A DNA stretch of 64,000 nucleotides. It comes from Tillus elongatus. Its lineage: Eukaryota; Arthropoda; Insecta; Coleoptera; Cleridae. Position 1 is the stretch's first letter. Each line of letters opens with the position of its first letter. Below the pieces are notes generated by a model. That model saw only the letters and a program-made list of their open reading frames with translations, did no database searches and had not been told where the DNA came from. The stretch is taken from NCBI GenBank assembly GCA_964006375.1, contig OZ023269.1, positions 130,316,809 through 130,380,808 of the forward strand. Reading direction: 5' to 3'. The translations under genes were made by a program, and so were the position numbers. Shown here one piece after another: positions 1 through 13,186 of this stretch.

Positions 1-43
1 AGAACCTTGCGTTAATTGACTTATTGAAATTTTAAGGAGTTCA

Positions 44-118
44 AAAAAGTCTGGACGCACCAAGTGCGTTATGGTGGTGAATTTTTATAAAAATAATTTT
101 AATGGCAGATATGTCTTT
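44..118 (+). repeat. HER end fragment (hairpin B)
   Basis: This short piece matches the 5' end of the hairpin-ended repeat (HER): a GACGCA...TGCGT hairpin, then GTTATGGTGGTGAATTTT and a run like those at 36,754 and 45,936. The rest of the copy up to about position 370 is not recognisable. Positions 119-361 hold no gene I can support. Confidence 0.6.
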
Positions 119-371
119 CCGTACCTTGATGGTGGAGATCGGAATTTCCTTTTCCACCTCCTTGGCGACTCTTGCATGTCCTATTATTTCTCCCTCTCCG
201 CACCAGTTTCCAGAGTCTCGCATTCTAAGATGCTACGCCATAGCCTCGCATCTGATATCTGATACAGATGAAAAGCAGTGGCAGCATCAGCAAGACCTCT
301 AGCGCGGCTGAGGGTGTCGTCCTCATAGCACCTGTAATACCCAGGATTTCCAGCCTTTGAAGTTTGGCCAG

Positions 372-803
372 CTTCTTGTGTATATAGGTATACAGAAAGT
401 AAACCCGGATATGGATTCTAGGGGGCCTAGTTTGCGCTCATTCAAAAGCCGCGGTCTCCTCATTAACAAAATTTTCTACGAAAATTAGCTAAAAATTATA
501 GACCGTTAAACCATAAACTTAACTAAAACTACTTCCAAAGCATCAAAGAAAGTTTAAAATGAATTTTCTGGAGGTATTTTGTTAAAATGAAAGGTAATGA
601 TGGTTGAAGCTGAAACTTAAGAATTTTCAGAACACGCTTTACATAATCCGTATTTCTTTCAGGTTCTTTGCCTAAATGTTGCCAATTTTGACGTTTCAAA
701 TCGCGACTTTTTACGTTTTGAGGAAAACCCCAATTTTTTTTCTTTAAATGCCTCTAACTTTTTTGTCTTTAAACTTACAGACCTACATTTTGGTAATTTG
801 TTC

Positions 804-895
<92 letters not shown>

Positions 896-1358
896 AAACT
901 GACCCTGGATATAGGTTCTAGGGGCCTAGTTCGCGCTCATTTGAAGAAATTTTTTCTAAATTCAAAAGTCGGGATCTCCTCTTTGATGATTTTTTTTAAA
1001 GAAAATTCACTAAAACAAGCACTTGTGAAGCCACGGGAAAAGTCTGGATTGTATTAAATATGGAATGGTTTCACTAAGTTAGGGCAAGAACAAACAACCA
1101 GATATGCTATTCAAATTGATTTAAGTCTTAAACCTTTTATCTCCTCTTTATCGAATTATTTTTTTATACAAAAACTCGCTAAAAATTCATCGGAATAACA
1201 ACAATCTTATCAGATAACGGTGAAGTGAAATGAGACTAAAAAAATGGATAAAAGGTAAAGTCACTAACTAGGATTAAAACTCGTCATGTACGAGTCGATT
1301 ATCCGATATACAGGGACTTAGGCCACTGAGCCACGCTGGATATGTATGTACTAGCACA
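372..1358 (+). repeat. HER-derived composite repeat, copy A (left part)
   Basis: This segment runs in parallel with 37,300-38,295: the same order of a CCCGGATATGGATTCTAGG block, a long AT-rich spacer, a (TA)n array, a second GACCC..GGATAT..GTTCTAGG block and the hairpin GAAAATTCACTAAAA, then about 350 bp of shared unique sequence. The right part of the same copy resumes at 3430, after the nested transposons. It is a dispersed non-coding repeat with no coding potential. Confidence 0.75.
808..891. repeat. (TA)n microsatellite
   Basis: Pure TA array of about 84 bp inside the HER-derived repeat, at the same position as the array at 37,752-37,861 in the paralogous copy. Confidence 0.95.
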
Positions 1359-1486
1359 TACAGTGTGGAACAGCCAAATGGAATAAATTCGATAACGGAT
1401 AAATGAGGGCGTGTTGGGAAAAACGCTTGGACACGTCGATTTGTATTTTTAACTGCGCATCTTTTTCAAGAAAAAAAAATTATATA

Positions 1487-3301
1487 GGGTGCGTCATGTG
1501 ACAGTGGCCAATACCAACTTTCTTATTTTAAATACAAGCCCCTGTATATTATTAATTTTTTGGATTCTTCAGAAAATTCTAGACATAATTCATGTACAAT
1601 GTTCTATACCTATCTTCAACTGTTTCGGAAATATTAAGTATTTTCAGATTTATTACAAAAATTAACATTAAAAATAGAAAATTATTTTATTTCACAAATT
1701 CGCTACATTGCATTCAATACTTATTTCCCATTCAGCTCTTGATAATGAGAAAGTAAACAAAAACCATTCCTGCGTTTCTTTTTACTGATATGAAATGAAA
1801 CAAAAACAAAAACAGTTTTCTTTCTGTTCGTATAAAACTCGTAGCCTTAGCAACTTGTTGTCTGCCTGCATGACAGTAGTGATTAGTGTCAGTGCTATTG
1901 TCGTTTGAATTTCGTTAACTGTACGTAATAATATCAGAAAAATGGTTCATTTAACAGAAATGCACAAAATAACCATTCTACAAATGATTGGTTATGGAGA
2001 TAACACACGGACACAGATGGAAGTGTCTCGCTTATTTCACGAAAAATTTCCAAATTTGCCGCCTGTATCCCAAGGAACAATTAGCAAAATAGAAAAGCAG
2101 TTTCGCGAGCTTGGTCATGTGAGACAGATAAAAAAAGTAGCTGCCAATGCAGTAAGTGATGATACGAAATTGGATATTACGCTTGAGTTTCAAGAAAACC
2201 CACATACTTCTGGTCGACAAGCAGCCCAACTATTCAACGTTAGCCACACAGCAATTTTTCGAACATTAAAGGAAAGTAAAATGCATCCCTATAAAATGAT
2301 ACCAACTCAGGAGCTCATGGAGGACGATTTCGATAGGAGAACGTATTTTTGTGAACAAATGATGGCAATGTTAGATAACAATGTGATCCAATTAGAAGAT
2401 GTTTTGTTTTCTGATGAGAGCACATTTACACTTCACGGTCATGTTAATCGTCAAAATTGCCGCTATTGGTCTAATGAGAATCCTCATTGGATGAGAGAGG
2501 AACATACGCAATATCCTGAAAAAGTTAATGTTTGGGCAGGAATTGTTGGAAATCATATCGTAGGTCCCTTTTTCATTGATGGCAACTTGAATGGGGATAA
2601 ATATTTAGAACTGCTCCAAAATAATGTCGTGCCAACTTTGACAAACTTATATCCAGATCCAGCAAACCCACAAGTTCCTGCCAATAAAATATGGTTTCAG
2701 CAAGATGGAGCACCGCCCCATTACCAAATCAATGTCCGGCAGTACCTGAACCAAATTTTTCCAAATCGGTGGATAGGGAGGCGCGGATCGATAGAATGGC
2801 CAGCACGATCTCCTGATCTGTCGCTATTAGACTACTTTTTGTGGGGATATGTCAAAAGTATTGTATACAAAACTAAGCCCCTCAACTTAGATGACTTAAA
2901 AAGACGAATCACGCTTGCGATTAGATCAGTCACGCCTGAGATGTTGAGTAATGTTAGAAGACATTTCTATACCAGATTAGCATGTTGCCAAGATGTTCGT
3001 GGCGAGCATTTTGAACATTTACTACATTGACGTTAATTTTTTTTTGTTTTTTTAAATTATTAAGAAATAATCAGTATTTCTTATTAGAATTTGTGAAATA
3101 AAATAATTTTCTATTTTTAATGTTAATTTTTGTAATAAATCTGAAAATACTTAATATTTCCGAAACAGTTGAAGATAGGTATAGGACATTGTACATGAAT
3201 TATGTCTAGAATTTTCTGAAGAATCCAAAAAATTAATAATATACAGGGGCTTGTATTTAAAATAAGAAAGTTGGTATTGGCCACTGTCACATGACGCACC
3301 C
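1487..3301 (+). mobile_element. Tc1/mariner-superfamily transposon, DD41D type
   Basis: An 1815-bp element with ~215-bp terminal inverted repeats (1487-1701 and 3087-3301) starting GGGTGCGTCATGTGAC, flanked by TA at 1485-1486 and 3302-3303. By eye I found one mismatch (T/C) between the two ends, so the copy looks young. The repeat length and the GGGTG end match the deleted element at 16,003-16,955. The transposase reading frame lies between the repeats with no break. Confidence 0.85.
1942..3030 (+). CDS. DD41D mariner-like transposase (intact)
   Basis: A single-exon 362-residue cut-and-paste transposase. The N-terminal ~120 residues are two helix-turn-helix regions that would bind the terminal repeats (second one around GRQAAQLFNVSHTAIFRTLK). 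The catalytic RNase H-like domain follows with the triad D158 (LFSDES), D255 (WFQQDGAPPHY) and D297 (SPDLSLLDYFLWG). There are 41 residues between the last two, which is the DD41D spacing known for rosa-type mariners. Length is normal for the family, and no stop or frameshift is present. The start is the first Met of the open frame, about 240 bp inside the left terminal repeat. It is flanked by intact repeats, so the copy is potentially active. Expression cannot be judged from sequence. Confidence 0.92.
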   Translation: MVHLTEMHKITILQMIGYGDNTRTQMEVSRLFHEKFPNLPPVSQGTISKIEKQFRELGHVRQIKKVAANAVSDDTKLDITLEFQENPHTSGRQAAQLFNVSHTAIFRTLKESKMHPYKMIPTQELMEDDFDRRTYFCEQMMAMLDNNVIQLEDVLFSDESTFTLHGHVNRQNCRYWSNENPHWMREEHTQYPEKVNVWAGIVGNHIVGPFFIDGNLNGDKYLELLQNNVVPTLTNLYPDPANPQVPANKIWFQQDGAPPHYQINVRQYLNQIFPNRWIGRRGSIEWPARSPDLSLLDYFLWGYVKSIVYKTKPLNLDDLKRRITLAIRSVTPEMLSNVRRHFYTRLACCQDVRGEHFEHLLH

Positions 3302-3429
3302 TATATAATTTTTTTTTCTTGAAAAAGATGCGCAGTTAAAAATACAAATCGACGTGTCCAAGCGTTTTTCCCAACACGCCCTCATTTATCCGTTATCGAA
3401 TTTATTCCATTTGGCTGTTCCACACTGTA

Positions 3430-3940
3430 TGTCCCATAATACATGTTAATTGTTCAACGTTTTACAATTTACATAAAACCATTTTGATTTACAATAGATT
3501 TTTTGCTCATATTTTAACGAAATCAAGGAAAATAACGACTTAGACACATATATAGGAGCGTGTTAGTCATTTCTTGTTGTGTTTTTACTTACATTCGTAC
3601 TCAATCAATTTTGACGTTTTAGCTTCCTTGAATCGGATTTCATTAATTAAAAATTAATTTACCTTTAACTATTTTGTTTTTTAAGATAGAAAATCTGAAT
3701 TTTGGTTAATAAGATACTCATACTTTTTATGACGGAAAGCAGCGTACCAAATTTGGTTGCCGTTACTTTGTTATTTCCGAAGATTTTTTTCGAAAGAAAA
3801 AACAAAATTTTCCGGGAAAACCTGGGCCAATTTTCCTGACTAACGAACTTATCCAAGCCACTTGCAAAGGGAAGGCATGTGCCAAATTTGATCATAATCG
3901 AACCATTATTTTTTGAGTTATCGGTGTGATACATAGATTT
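3430..3940 (+). repeat. HER-derived composite repeat, copy A (right part)
   Basis: Continues the repeat interrupted at 1360. It matches 38,299-38,810, including the TCCCATAATACATGTTAATTG block, and ends at GAGTTATCGGTGTGATACAT. In copy B a TA array follows at this point. Here the inverted-repeat arm beginning near 3941 follows instead. Confidence 0.75.
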
Positions 3941-4665
<725 letters not shown>

Positions 4666-5560
4666 TACGCTACCATGACTTGTACTGGCTGAGTTAGGGC
4701 GTTTTCTATCCTATAAAAAAATATTTAATTTTCAATACTTAAAAAGTATAATTTGGTTTTATTATCCAACAACTTAATGTTAAAATTAGAATCGTCTGAT
4801 GTATTTAACAAAGGTAAATTAACACTTTCTAAAATCTAGGATATATACGTGTTTATTTAAATAACCTAACTTTAATAAATTTACATAAAATATAAGTTGC
4901 ATCAATTAAAATGTATGATGCTTTCACTAGGAATTCCACCAAATGAAGCAAGTTAGACAGAACAGGCTATTTATGGATATAATTTTGAAGATAATTAAAC
5001 TTTTGTGTATGTCGGTGTGGAGTGGCACTGACTGAATAGAATCTTGAATAGTGGTCAAACCACTCGAAGACCCACGCAGTTTTATGCGGTTATGTTATTC
5101 ATGGTTTTAGATTTGGATATGAGTACAAACACGTGTGACTAAAAAATAGTGGATCAATTTATGGACAATGGTACCGTTCGTCCAAACCTTAAACAGACGT
5201 ATTACATATGGATTACATGAACGTATATGTGAATTCTAGATTACATTTATGGGTATCTGCTTCTACATGAAAATGTATGTTAAAAAGTTTATACACAGCA
5301 AGTGCCTTCTGGTAACGAATTTTCATGAAAAGTTTATGCCAATTTCAATTTCTCTCCAACTGAAAATCACCCAATTTGGTAGACACCATGATCTTAATAG
5401 TAAAAAGTTATATACCCAATTTCACCCAAATACCTTTCTTTTTCGGGGAGATACAAGAATTTACAAAAAAACGCTTTTTTTGGAAAATGTAGTCTGATTA
5501 ACCTTATCCAAGCAATTTACACATAGAATACACCTGCCAAGCTATTAATATTTAATAAGT
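4666..5560. other. Unassigned AT-rich stretch
   Basis: No coding region is supported. Around 5,285-5,470 there is weak similarity to the HER interior (GCAAGTGCCTTCTGGTAACG, then GAATTTTCATGAAAAG), suggesting a very old HER copy. Confidence 0.4.
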
Positions 5561-5744
5561 ACACTCGGAGAATCCAAATCACCAGAACACATCGTTTCAC
5601 TAACAAACTAGCGTCATCAGAGAATGTGTTGTGGTGATTTGAGTTCTCCAAATTTACTTATCAGTGCTCATCACAGGTTTCAATCTTCACTTAGTGAATT
5701 GTGGGTCCCAGGTCCACGGAACCGAATCTTTATCGAAAGTTAGT
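5561..5744 (+). repeat. HHR-B repeat fragments, head-to-head
   Basis: A minus-strand HHR-B core remnant (5590-5622) abuts a plus-strand HHR-B tail (GTGTTGTGGTGATTTGAG, then CTTATCAGTGCTCATCACAGG) that runs to 5744. The core lacks a recognisable GTC cleavage site. The tail matches 27,700-27,830, where it continues without the interruption seen here. Confidence 0.6.
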
Positions 5745-6281
5745 AGTAGTAGTAGTAGTAGCAGTGATGGGGAGGCTAACGCCGGGCAAGTGGACCACAA
5801 CGGGTCCTTTTTACCAACTCCGGAAACCCAGCAACCATGCTCTACTCCTCCGCGGTTCCGTCACCAAACCTCATCGACCTCGAAATAAAGACCATGACGG
5901 TCTTCCATTGGACAGAACTTACTTGGCCCCTCTGTAAAGTTCCCGAACCAAACAATTCTGTTCAAAGACTCCCAAAAGTCTGGCATTTACAGAGATGGTA
6001 AGACGTTTCTTCCGTCTGGCCGGATTCCTGGCAAATGGGATCCCTCTCGACACTCGAGAGACCAATTTTAGGTGTCTTCTGAGAGTAAGATAACTTACAT
6101 GGCTCCTCTGCAGAGGTCTCGAACTGAATAATTCTGTTCGAAGGCCTCCAAAAGCGTCACATTCACACAATTTTGTTCAAAGACTTCCAAAAGTCTGGCA
6201 TTCACACAGGTGGTAAGACGTTTCTTCAGTCTCGCCGTATTCGTGGCAAATGGGATCCCTCTCGACACCTACCAATGTAAG
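5745..6281 (-). mobile_element. Candidate retroposon insertion with (CTA)n tail
   Basis: This GC-richer block interrupts a repeat that is continuous near 27,830. The flanks TATCGAAAGTTAG (5731-5743) and TATCGAAAGCTAAG (6282-6295) look like a 12-13 bp target duplication. A TAG trinucleotide run at 5741-5761 would be a (CTA)n tail on the minus strand. Inside are partial tandem copies: the AAGTCTGGCATT..GGTAAGACGTTTCTTC segment at ~5,958-6,052 recurs at ~6,170-6,268, with a third short piece at 6,129-6,168. No known protein domain is recognised, so the family is unknown. Confidence 0.5.
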
Positions 6282-6531
6282 TATCGAAAGCTAAGTACTA
6301 AAATTAGATTAATAGGTGCAGATATTGCCTGCCTTTCTAAAATCTTGCAAACAGAAATCAGTCCTTTCTAATTTCATTATTTTCAATACAAAAATGTCTA
6401 TTAACACAAAAATAGGTCACAAACTTAAATATTTTGCTACACAAAGATGATTGGATTTAGAAATGCAATATATGTATTCAAAACCAAGTATGTTGGGAAC
6501 ACAGGCATATAGTTTGTTTAAAAAGTTAATT
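6282..6531 (+). repeat. PLE-linked leader sequence
   Basis: The stretch from about 6,330 to 6,575 is homologous to 31,050-31,295, which lies directly upstream of a Penelope-like ORF fragment. Shared landmarks are TCTTGCAAAC, AACACAAAAAT.GGT, AAATGCAATAT and AGGCATATAGTT. Here it leads into HHR-B instead of an ORF. Confidence 0.65.
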
Positions 6532-7022
6532 TTAAGTTAGGAAACTTATAATATGAAGACTGGTGTAATTTTCAGAGAACATGTTTCAGAATTTTTAATC
6601 CCCCGATGACCCTAACTTTGTTATTCAAACGATCGTCAGGTGTTTGAAAAGATATGTTGTGGTGATTTAGTTTATCCAAGTGTACTTATCAGTGATCATC
6701 ACAGGTTCCAGCCCTCACTTAGTATAATAACATTCTTTCAACAAAATTTGCTAACCAATTGGTTTCAACAATATTAACTCAATTTTACTTACAAAACTTC
6801 GCTGAGAATATTTTTTTCAGGGAGAATTCACTAAAACTAATTTTACATGAAGATTCGCTAAAACTAACTATAAAAAATGTTTTAAAAAATTCCTCGAAAA
6901 AATTTGATATACTATTTTCTGACACGAAAATTAGACAAAACTTTAAAAAAAATAAAGAAAATTATGAACAAAATACTGAATAAACAGGAATCCATCAAAT
7001 CAGTCTGCTCATTTAAAACAAG
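6532..7022 (+). repeat. Inverted-repeat arm 2 with HHR-B
   Basis: Inverted partner of 3941-4433 (see there). The HHR-B core lies at 6601-6640 and the shared 3' end is ATCAGTCTGCTCATTTAAAA. Confidence 0.7.
6601..6640 (+). ncRNA. Degenerate HHR-B hammerhead motif
   Basis: The core box reads CCGATGA instead of CTGATGA and GAAA reads CAAA; ACGATCGTCAGG is intact. Homologous in position but probably not catalytic. Confidence 0.5.
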
Positions 7023-7103
7023 GCAGTTGCTGTCGTATATGTGCTTCTCTATTGTCAAAGCTTCAAAAAAGTCAAGTTAGCGCTTCTCTTTACAAAAATG
7101 TAT

Positions 7104-7105
<2 letters not shown>

Positions 7106-7171
<66 letters not shown>
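7106..7171. repeat. (TA)n microsatellite
   Basis: About 66 bp of TA directly left of the next element. Confidence 0.95.
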
Positions 7172-7175
<4 letters not shown>

Positions 7176-8800
7176 TGTGAAACACACTTATGGAATAAAA
7201 TTCATTTTTCAGCAAAAAATACTTTTTGTGGAAAACACTGAGAGACGTGAAGTTTTATTTGTCGAACATTATCTTATAATCATAGTTAAAAAGTTAAACT
7301 CCCACCATTTTACCCCCAACACTTTATCCATTTTTTTAAATAGCAACCATACATTTTTTCATCACAGTTCGATGGATCACAAGAGCTTTAGAATGTTATA
7401 CAAATTTATTTCTTGGACGAGATCTGCCAGACAGACGTAACATTCTTCAACTGTACAGAAAATTTAGATCCAATGAACATACCTTTGGCAAGAAGAGAAC
7501 ACTTAAAAGATTTATTGTGGACAACAAGACTGAAATTGATGTACCAGCATATTTTGAGGCCCACAAAGGAAATTCGGTCAGAGATTTATCCAGTGAAAGT
7601 GGTTTATGTTCAGGTATTATACATAGCATTCTAAAGAAACACAAATATGTACCATACAAATAGCAATTGACGCAGATACTTTATCCTGGCGAGAGCGACA
7701 GACGTTTTCAATTTTGTCAATGGTTTGTAAACAAAGTTAGATACGATCCAAATTTAATGGGATTGATTCTGTGGAGTGATGAAGCAAGCTTCTCAAATGC
7801 GGGCATGTTTAATAGAAGAAATAACCACTACTGCAGCCGAGAAAATCTCATGCTGAGCAAGGATCACCATCCACAAAGGAGGTTCAGAATCAATGTTTGG
7901 TGTGGTCTTATGGGCTCCAGAGTAATTGGCCCAATTTCCTATCAGAGCAACCTGACAGCCGAGTGAATTGATCACGCCCGTACTGGAAGATCTTCTAGAG
8001 GACATGGACTTGACCACCAGGGGAAGTATGTACGTGCAGCAAGATGCGGCACCTGCTCATAATTCCCGAATTGCAACTGAGATGCTAAAAAGTAGGTGGT
8101 ATGGTCCCATTCGATGGCCACCGCGCTCACCGGACCTTACACCTCTAGACTTTTTTATCTGGGGCTATATCAAGAATATTGTGTACAAAAGCAGATACTG
8201 TTAAATCACTTCAGAATGCCGTAACAACCGCTCTACATAGAATTGATGAAAGAACCATTTTAAAAGCTACTAAGAGCGTTCATAGACGTTGCCAAAATGC
8301 ATTGAAGTGCAAGGAGAAGTCTTCGAACATTTACTCTAAGCTCCGTGAGCCTTCCTGTGATTTTAATTTATAATTATTATTGTTCTCATTCTAATGTTAT
8401 CTTTATTTCAATATTTATTTTAAATGATTCAATACTAATAATATTTTGCTCTGTCAAAAAGTAAACGTTTTGTTTCGAATTCATGGCTACCTAATTTGAA
8501 TTCATAAATTTGACGATATCTCCTTCGTTTTCGACTTCAGGCTCTTTGGTCATTGAAAGTAACTTGTTCAGAATTAGATTATCTATTGAATGCTGATAAT
8601 AAATATGGCTTGTTCCGTTAGACACAAAACATGTTTCTGTCAATATCCCGGAAACGCGATGCTCGATTGTTTTTTTTTTTTGTTTAGCTCATCGTAATCA
8701 GCGCAAAAAATAGAAATAGAAAGTCTGCTAATTTAACCGATCACGTAGCACCAATAATAACTAAGTTAGCAATAGTGCCGACGTAACTTTGAACAGCCTG
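7172..8800 (+). mobile_element. Broken mariner-like element (DD34D spacing)
   Basis: The right end is supported by the reverse complement of 8737-8800, CAGGCTGTTCAAAGTTACG, which is homologous over ~65 bp to an end fragment at 55,266-55,345; TA follows at 8801-8802. The left end CAGTGTGAAACACACTTATGG does not match this terminal repeat. It resembles the MITE end at 1361 instead, so the left end is either lost or replaced. Confidence 0.65.
7388..8373 (+). pseudogene. Mariner-like transposase pseudogene
   Basis: Four reading-frame segments together resemble a ~330-residue transposase. An N-terminal helix-turn-helix region reads through AYFEAHKGNSVRDLSSESG and ends at a stop (TAG, near 7662). 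The first catalytic D is in LILWSDEASF (7667-7966). A frameshift follows near 7,963. The next segment (7968-8204) has VQQDAAPAHN and SPDLTPLDFFIWGYIK with 34 residues between the two D residues. A further shift near 8,190 leads to the C-terminal stretch. The three acidic residues survive but the frame is broken at least three times, so no enzyme can be made. Confidence 0.8.
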
Positions 8801-8814
8801 TATATAAAAAAATT

Positions 8815-8885
8815 TTTGCACAGTCTCACATCGATACCGCTCTATTAGTGAATCTTTTTTAATAAAAATTAACTAAAACATGTTC
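8815..8885 (-). repeat. HER end fragment (hairpin A)
   Basis: Reverse-complement match to the hairpin A end seen at 27,863: GCACAGTCTCACATCGATAC, then CTCTATTAGTGAATC and a decayed second hairpin arm. Confidence 0.55.
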
Positions 8886-10579
<1,694 letters not shown>

Positions 10580-11452
10580 CGTGGTTATTTTTAAATACAA
10601 AAATATAAAAATCTGTTTATAGAGGGACGGGTTACAAACATATTTTTTTCAAATTCAATGCCCTTCTCTCTTTTTATAACTTGAAATTTTATATCTAATA
10701 TTTTATTATTTCGAAATTATTCTATTATAGGTGATAATAAACAAATCAATACCACTTACCAAAAACTCTGGACGCAGCAAGTGCGCTATGCAGGTGAATT
10801 TTCATAAAAATGTTTTTAATAGCAAATTTGTCTCTCTAACGCAAGCAGACATCAATCTGTTTACCGGTATAGCCTATATAGTAGAAACATTATACCATAT
10901 TTTATCAAAATTACTTATTGTTTGAAATAACACAAAAATTTTCCGAAAATAAACTTTAAACGTTTCCGAGAAAACTGGTCTCCTAGTCAACAAACGTTAG
11001 GTTAATAGCAAATTGAGGTATTGAAATTTGAAGGATTTAATGGAAATTCGCTACCAAAACGCACTTACTGCATCTCCATTTTTTTTCTTACAAACATGCA
11101 TCATATTTCGAAAAAATATGCGAAATTGGCATAATATAAGTGTGTTTTCGTAAAATGATGGACAATGGGGGTTGAAGCTGAAACTTAAAGGTTCGCAGAA
11201 CACTCTTCCTGCAACATTTTCCTTTCATAATCCGTATTTGTTTCAGGTTCTTTGCCTAAATATTGCCAATTTTGACGTTTCAAATCGCCACTTTGACGTT
11301 TTGAGGAAAACTCTTTTTTTTTCTTTAACTGCCCATGACATTTTTGTCTTTAAACTTAAGAGACCTAAACTTTGGTACACGGTTGATTTTTTATAATACA
11401 AATACGCGTACCAAATATGGTTGCCTTTACTTTGTTATTTCCGGAGATATAA

Positions 11453-11938
<486 letters not shown>

Positions 11939-12075
11939 ATATACACATTGAAACTGACCCCGGATATGTGTTCTAGGCGGCTTCATTAGCGTTCATTTGA
12001 AGAATTATTTTTTTTAATTCAAAGGTCGGGATCTGCTCATTAGTTTATTTTTTTAAGAAAATTCACTAAAAAGAA

Positions 12076-12653
12076 ACATGTAAAATCCAGCTTTTCAAAG
12101 TCTGTTAATGTGACACATACCAGATTATTTAACGGCATCATAGTAAAAATAAAAATACGCCTCTGACGATCCGACTCAATCTAAACAAACGACGGAAGCT
12201 AAGCTTTGAAGCAGGATCAGAACTCTGCATCACTTTTGTGGCCCTAATAAACACCAACCTACCAGTGCGCGTGCCGTTGCCATGGCAACCGTCTGATGCA
12301 AGCGTCCCGAAGCAGACTTGTAGGCGAACAAATCGGGCTCAGTCAGTCCGCAGTTGCTTGATGCTCTGAGGTAGTCTGTGGTCCGCAATAAGCGCTGCGC
12401 GTTGGGGCGTGTATACATTCAATTCCGAAATCAGGGGCGGGCTTGCAAATTATATCCTACCATAAATTACTATAAAAATACATTATCAACTGCCATGCGA
12501 CGTAGCAAAATATTTTTATGTGGTTGTACCAAATGAATTTGAGAGAATTAAAAAAATTAAAATTATGGTGGATTTTGAATAAAAAAGTTTAGCTTAACCG
12601 AAAAATATAGGAGAAGCAGCGCTTCGCCTGCGTCATCTGACGAGCCGCCACTG
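12076..12653. other. Unassigned stretch with GC-richer island
   Basis: No gene is supported. Positions ~12,230-12,420 are clearly richer in G+C and CpG than their surroundings and hold an X-box-like palindrome (separate entry). The 62-residue minus-strand frame here shows no known domain. Confidence 0.4.
12276..12289. promoter_or_regulatory. X-box-like RFX site
   Basis: GTTGCCATGGCAAC is a perfect 14-bp palindrome that fits the RFX-factor X-box (GTNRCC-N-RGYAAC type) found upstream of ciliary genes. No gene is recognised next to it, so its use is uncertain. Confidence 0.35.
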
Positions 12654-12819
12654 GTTGGTTGTGGACAGTCTCCATTTTATAGCACTTTGTGTTATTTGGA
12701 GCTGTCGTGACAACATACGTCCTGGTTCTGCAACGAGATGGCGACCCTGTCGTACATATCCAAATGTTCTAGGAGGCTGGCTACCATAGCCGCATTACTT
12801 TATAGATGTGTTCTCGCTG

Positions 12820-12880
12820 TAATTAGTATACCGTACTGATGACCTTTAATTAAAGCGAAACCGGTCTGCGGTTTTAATTA
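12820..12880 (+). ncRNA. Type I hammerhead ribozyme HHR-A, copy 1
   Basis: The core has CTGATGA (12,836-12,842), stem II CTTTAATTAAAG, GAAAC (12,857-12,861), minimal stem III ACCGGT and the cleavage triplet GTC ending at 12,866. Stem I pairs ACCGTA (12,830-12,835) with TGCGGT (12,867-12,872) and TAATTAG (12,820-12,826) with TTAATTA (12,874-12,880), across a small internal loop. The first stem II pair is C-C instead of G-C, which may weaken this copy. Confidence 0.85.
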
Positions 12881-13125
12881 TGGTGAGAATACATCTAGCC
12901 TTACATATATGGTCCCTATATATTAGGGAAGAAATGGACCAGGGCTGACAATTTACAAAATTGTTAGTTGGTTGGACACAGTCTCTATTTTATAACATTT
13001 TGTGTTATTTGGAGCTGTCGTGACAAGATACTACCTGGTTCCGCACCGAGATGGCGACCCTGTCGTACATTTCAAATGTTCTAGGAGGCTGGCCAGCATA
13101 GCCGTAAAACACCTAGTTCGCGTTG

Positions 13126-13186
13126 TAATTACTATACTGTACTGATGAGTTCTAATTAGAGCGAAACCGGTCTGCGGTTCTAATTA
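13126..13186 (+). ncRNA. Type I hammerhead ribozyme HHR-A, copy 2
   Basis: CTGATGA at 13,142-13,148, stem II GTTCTAATTAGAGC, GAAAC, CCGGTC with predicted cleavage after 13,172. Stem I ACTGTA/TGCGGT is kept with two G-U pairs, and the distal TAATTA-type stem is also kept. All core bases are consensus. Confidence 0.87.

Larger units (their letters stand above)
1361..3427. mobile_element. Palindromic MITE split by a mariner element
   Basis: The outer arms 1361-1486 and 3302-3427 are near-perfect inverted complements starting CAGTGTGGAACAGCC and meeting at a TA-rich centre. If the mariner between them is removed, a ~250-bp fold-back element remains. It is flanked by TA at 1359-1360 and 3428-3429. 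The paralogous repeat at 38,296-38,312 lacks the insertion and carries one TA there, so the target duplication is confirmed inside the window. A related end piece lies at 45,841-45,875. An alternative reading is one transposon with 341-bp inverted repeats; the separate MITE-like end at 45.8 kb and the inner GGGTG end argue for nesting. Confidence 0.7.

Noticed and set aside
5664..5888. Serine-run open frame near 5,740
   Set aside because: The serines come from a TAG/AGT trinucleotide run that I read as a retroposon tail; no domain is present.
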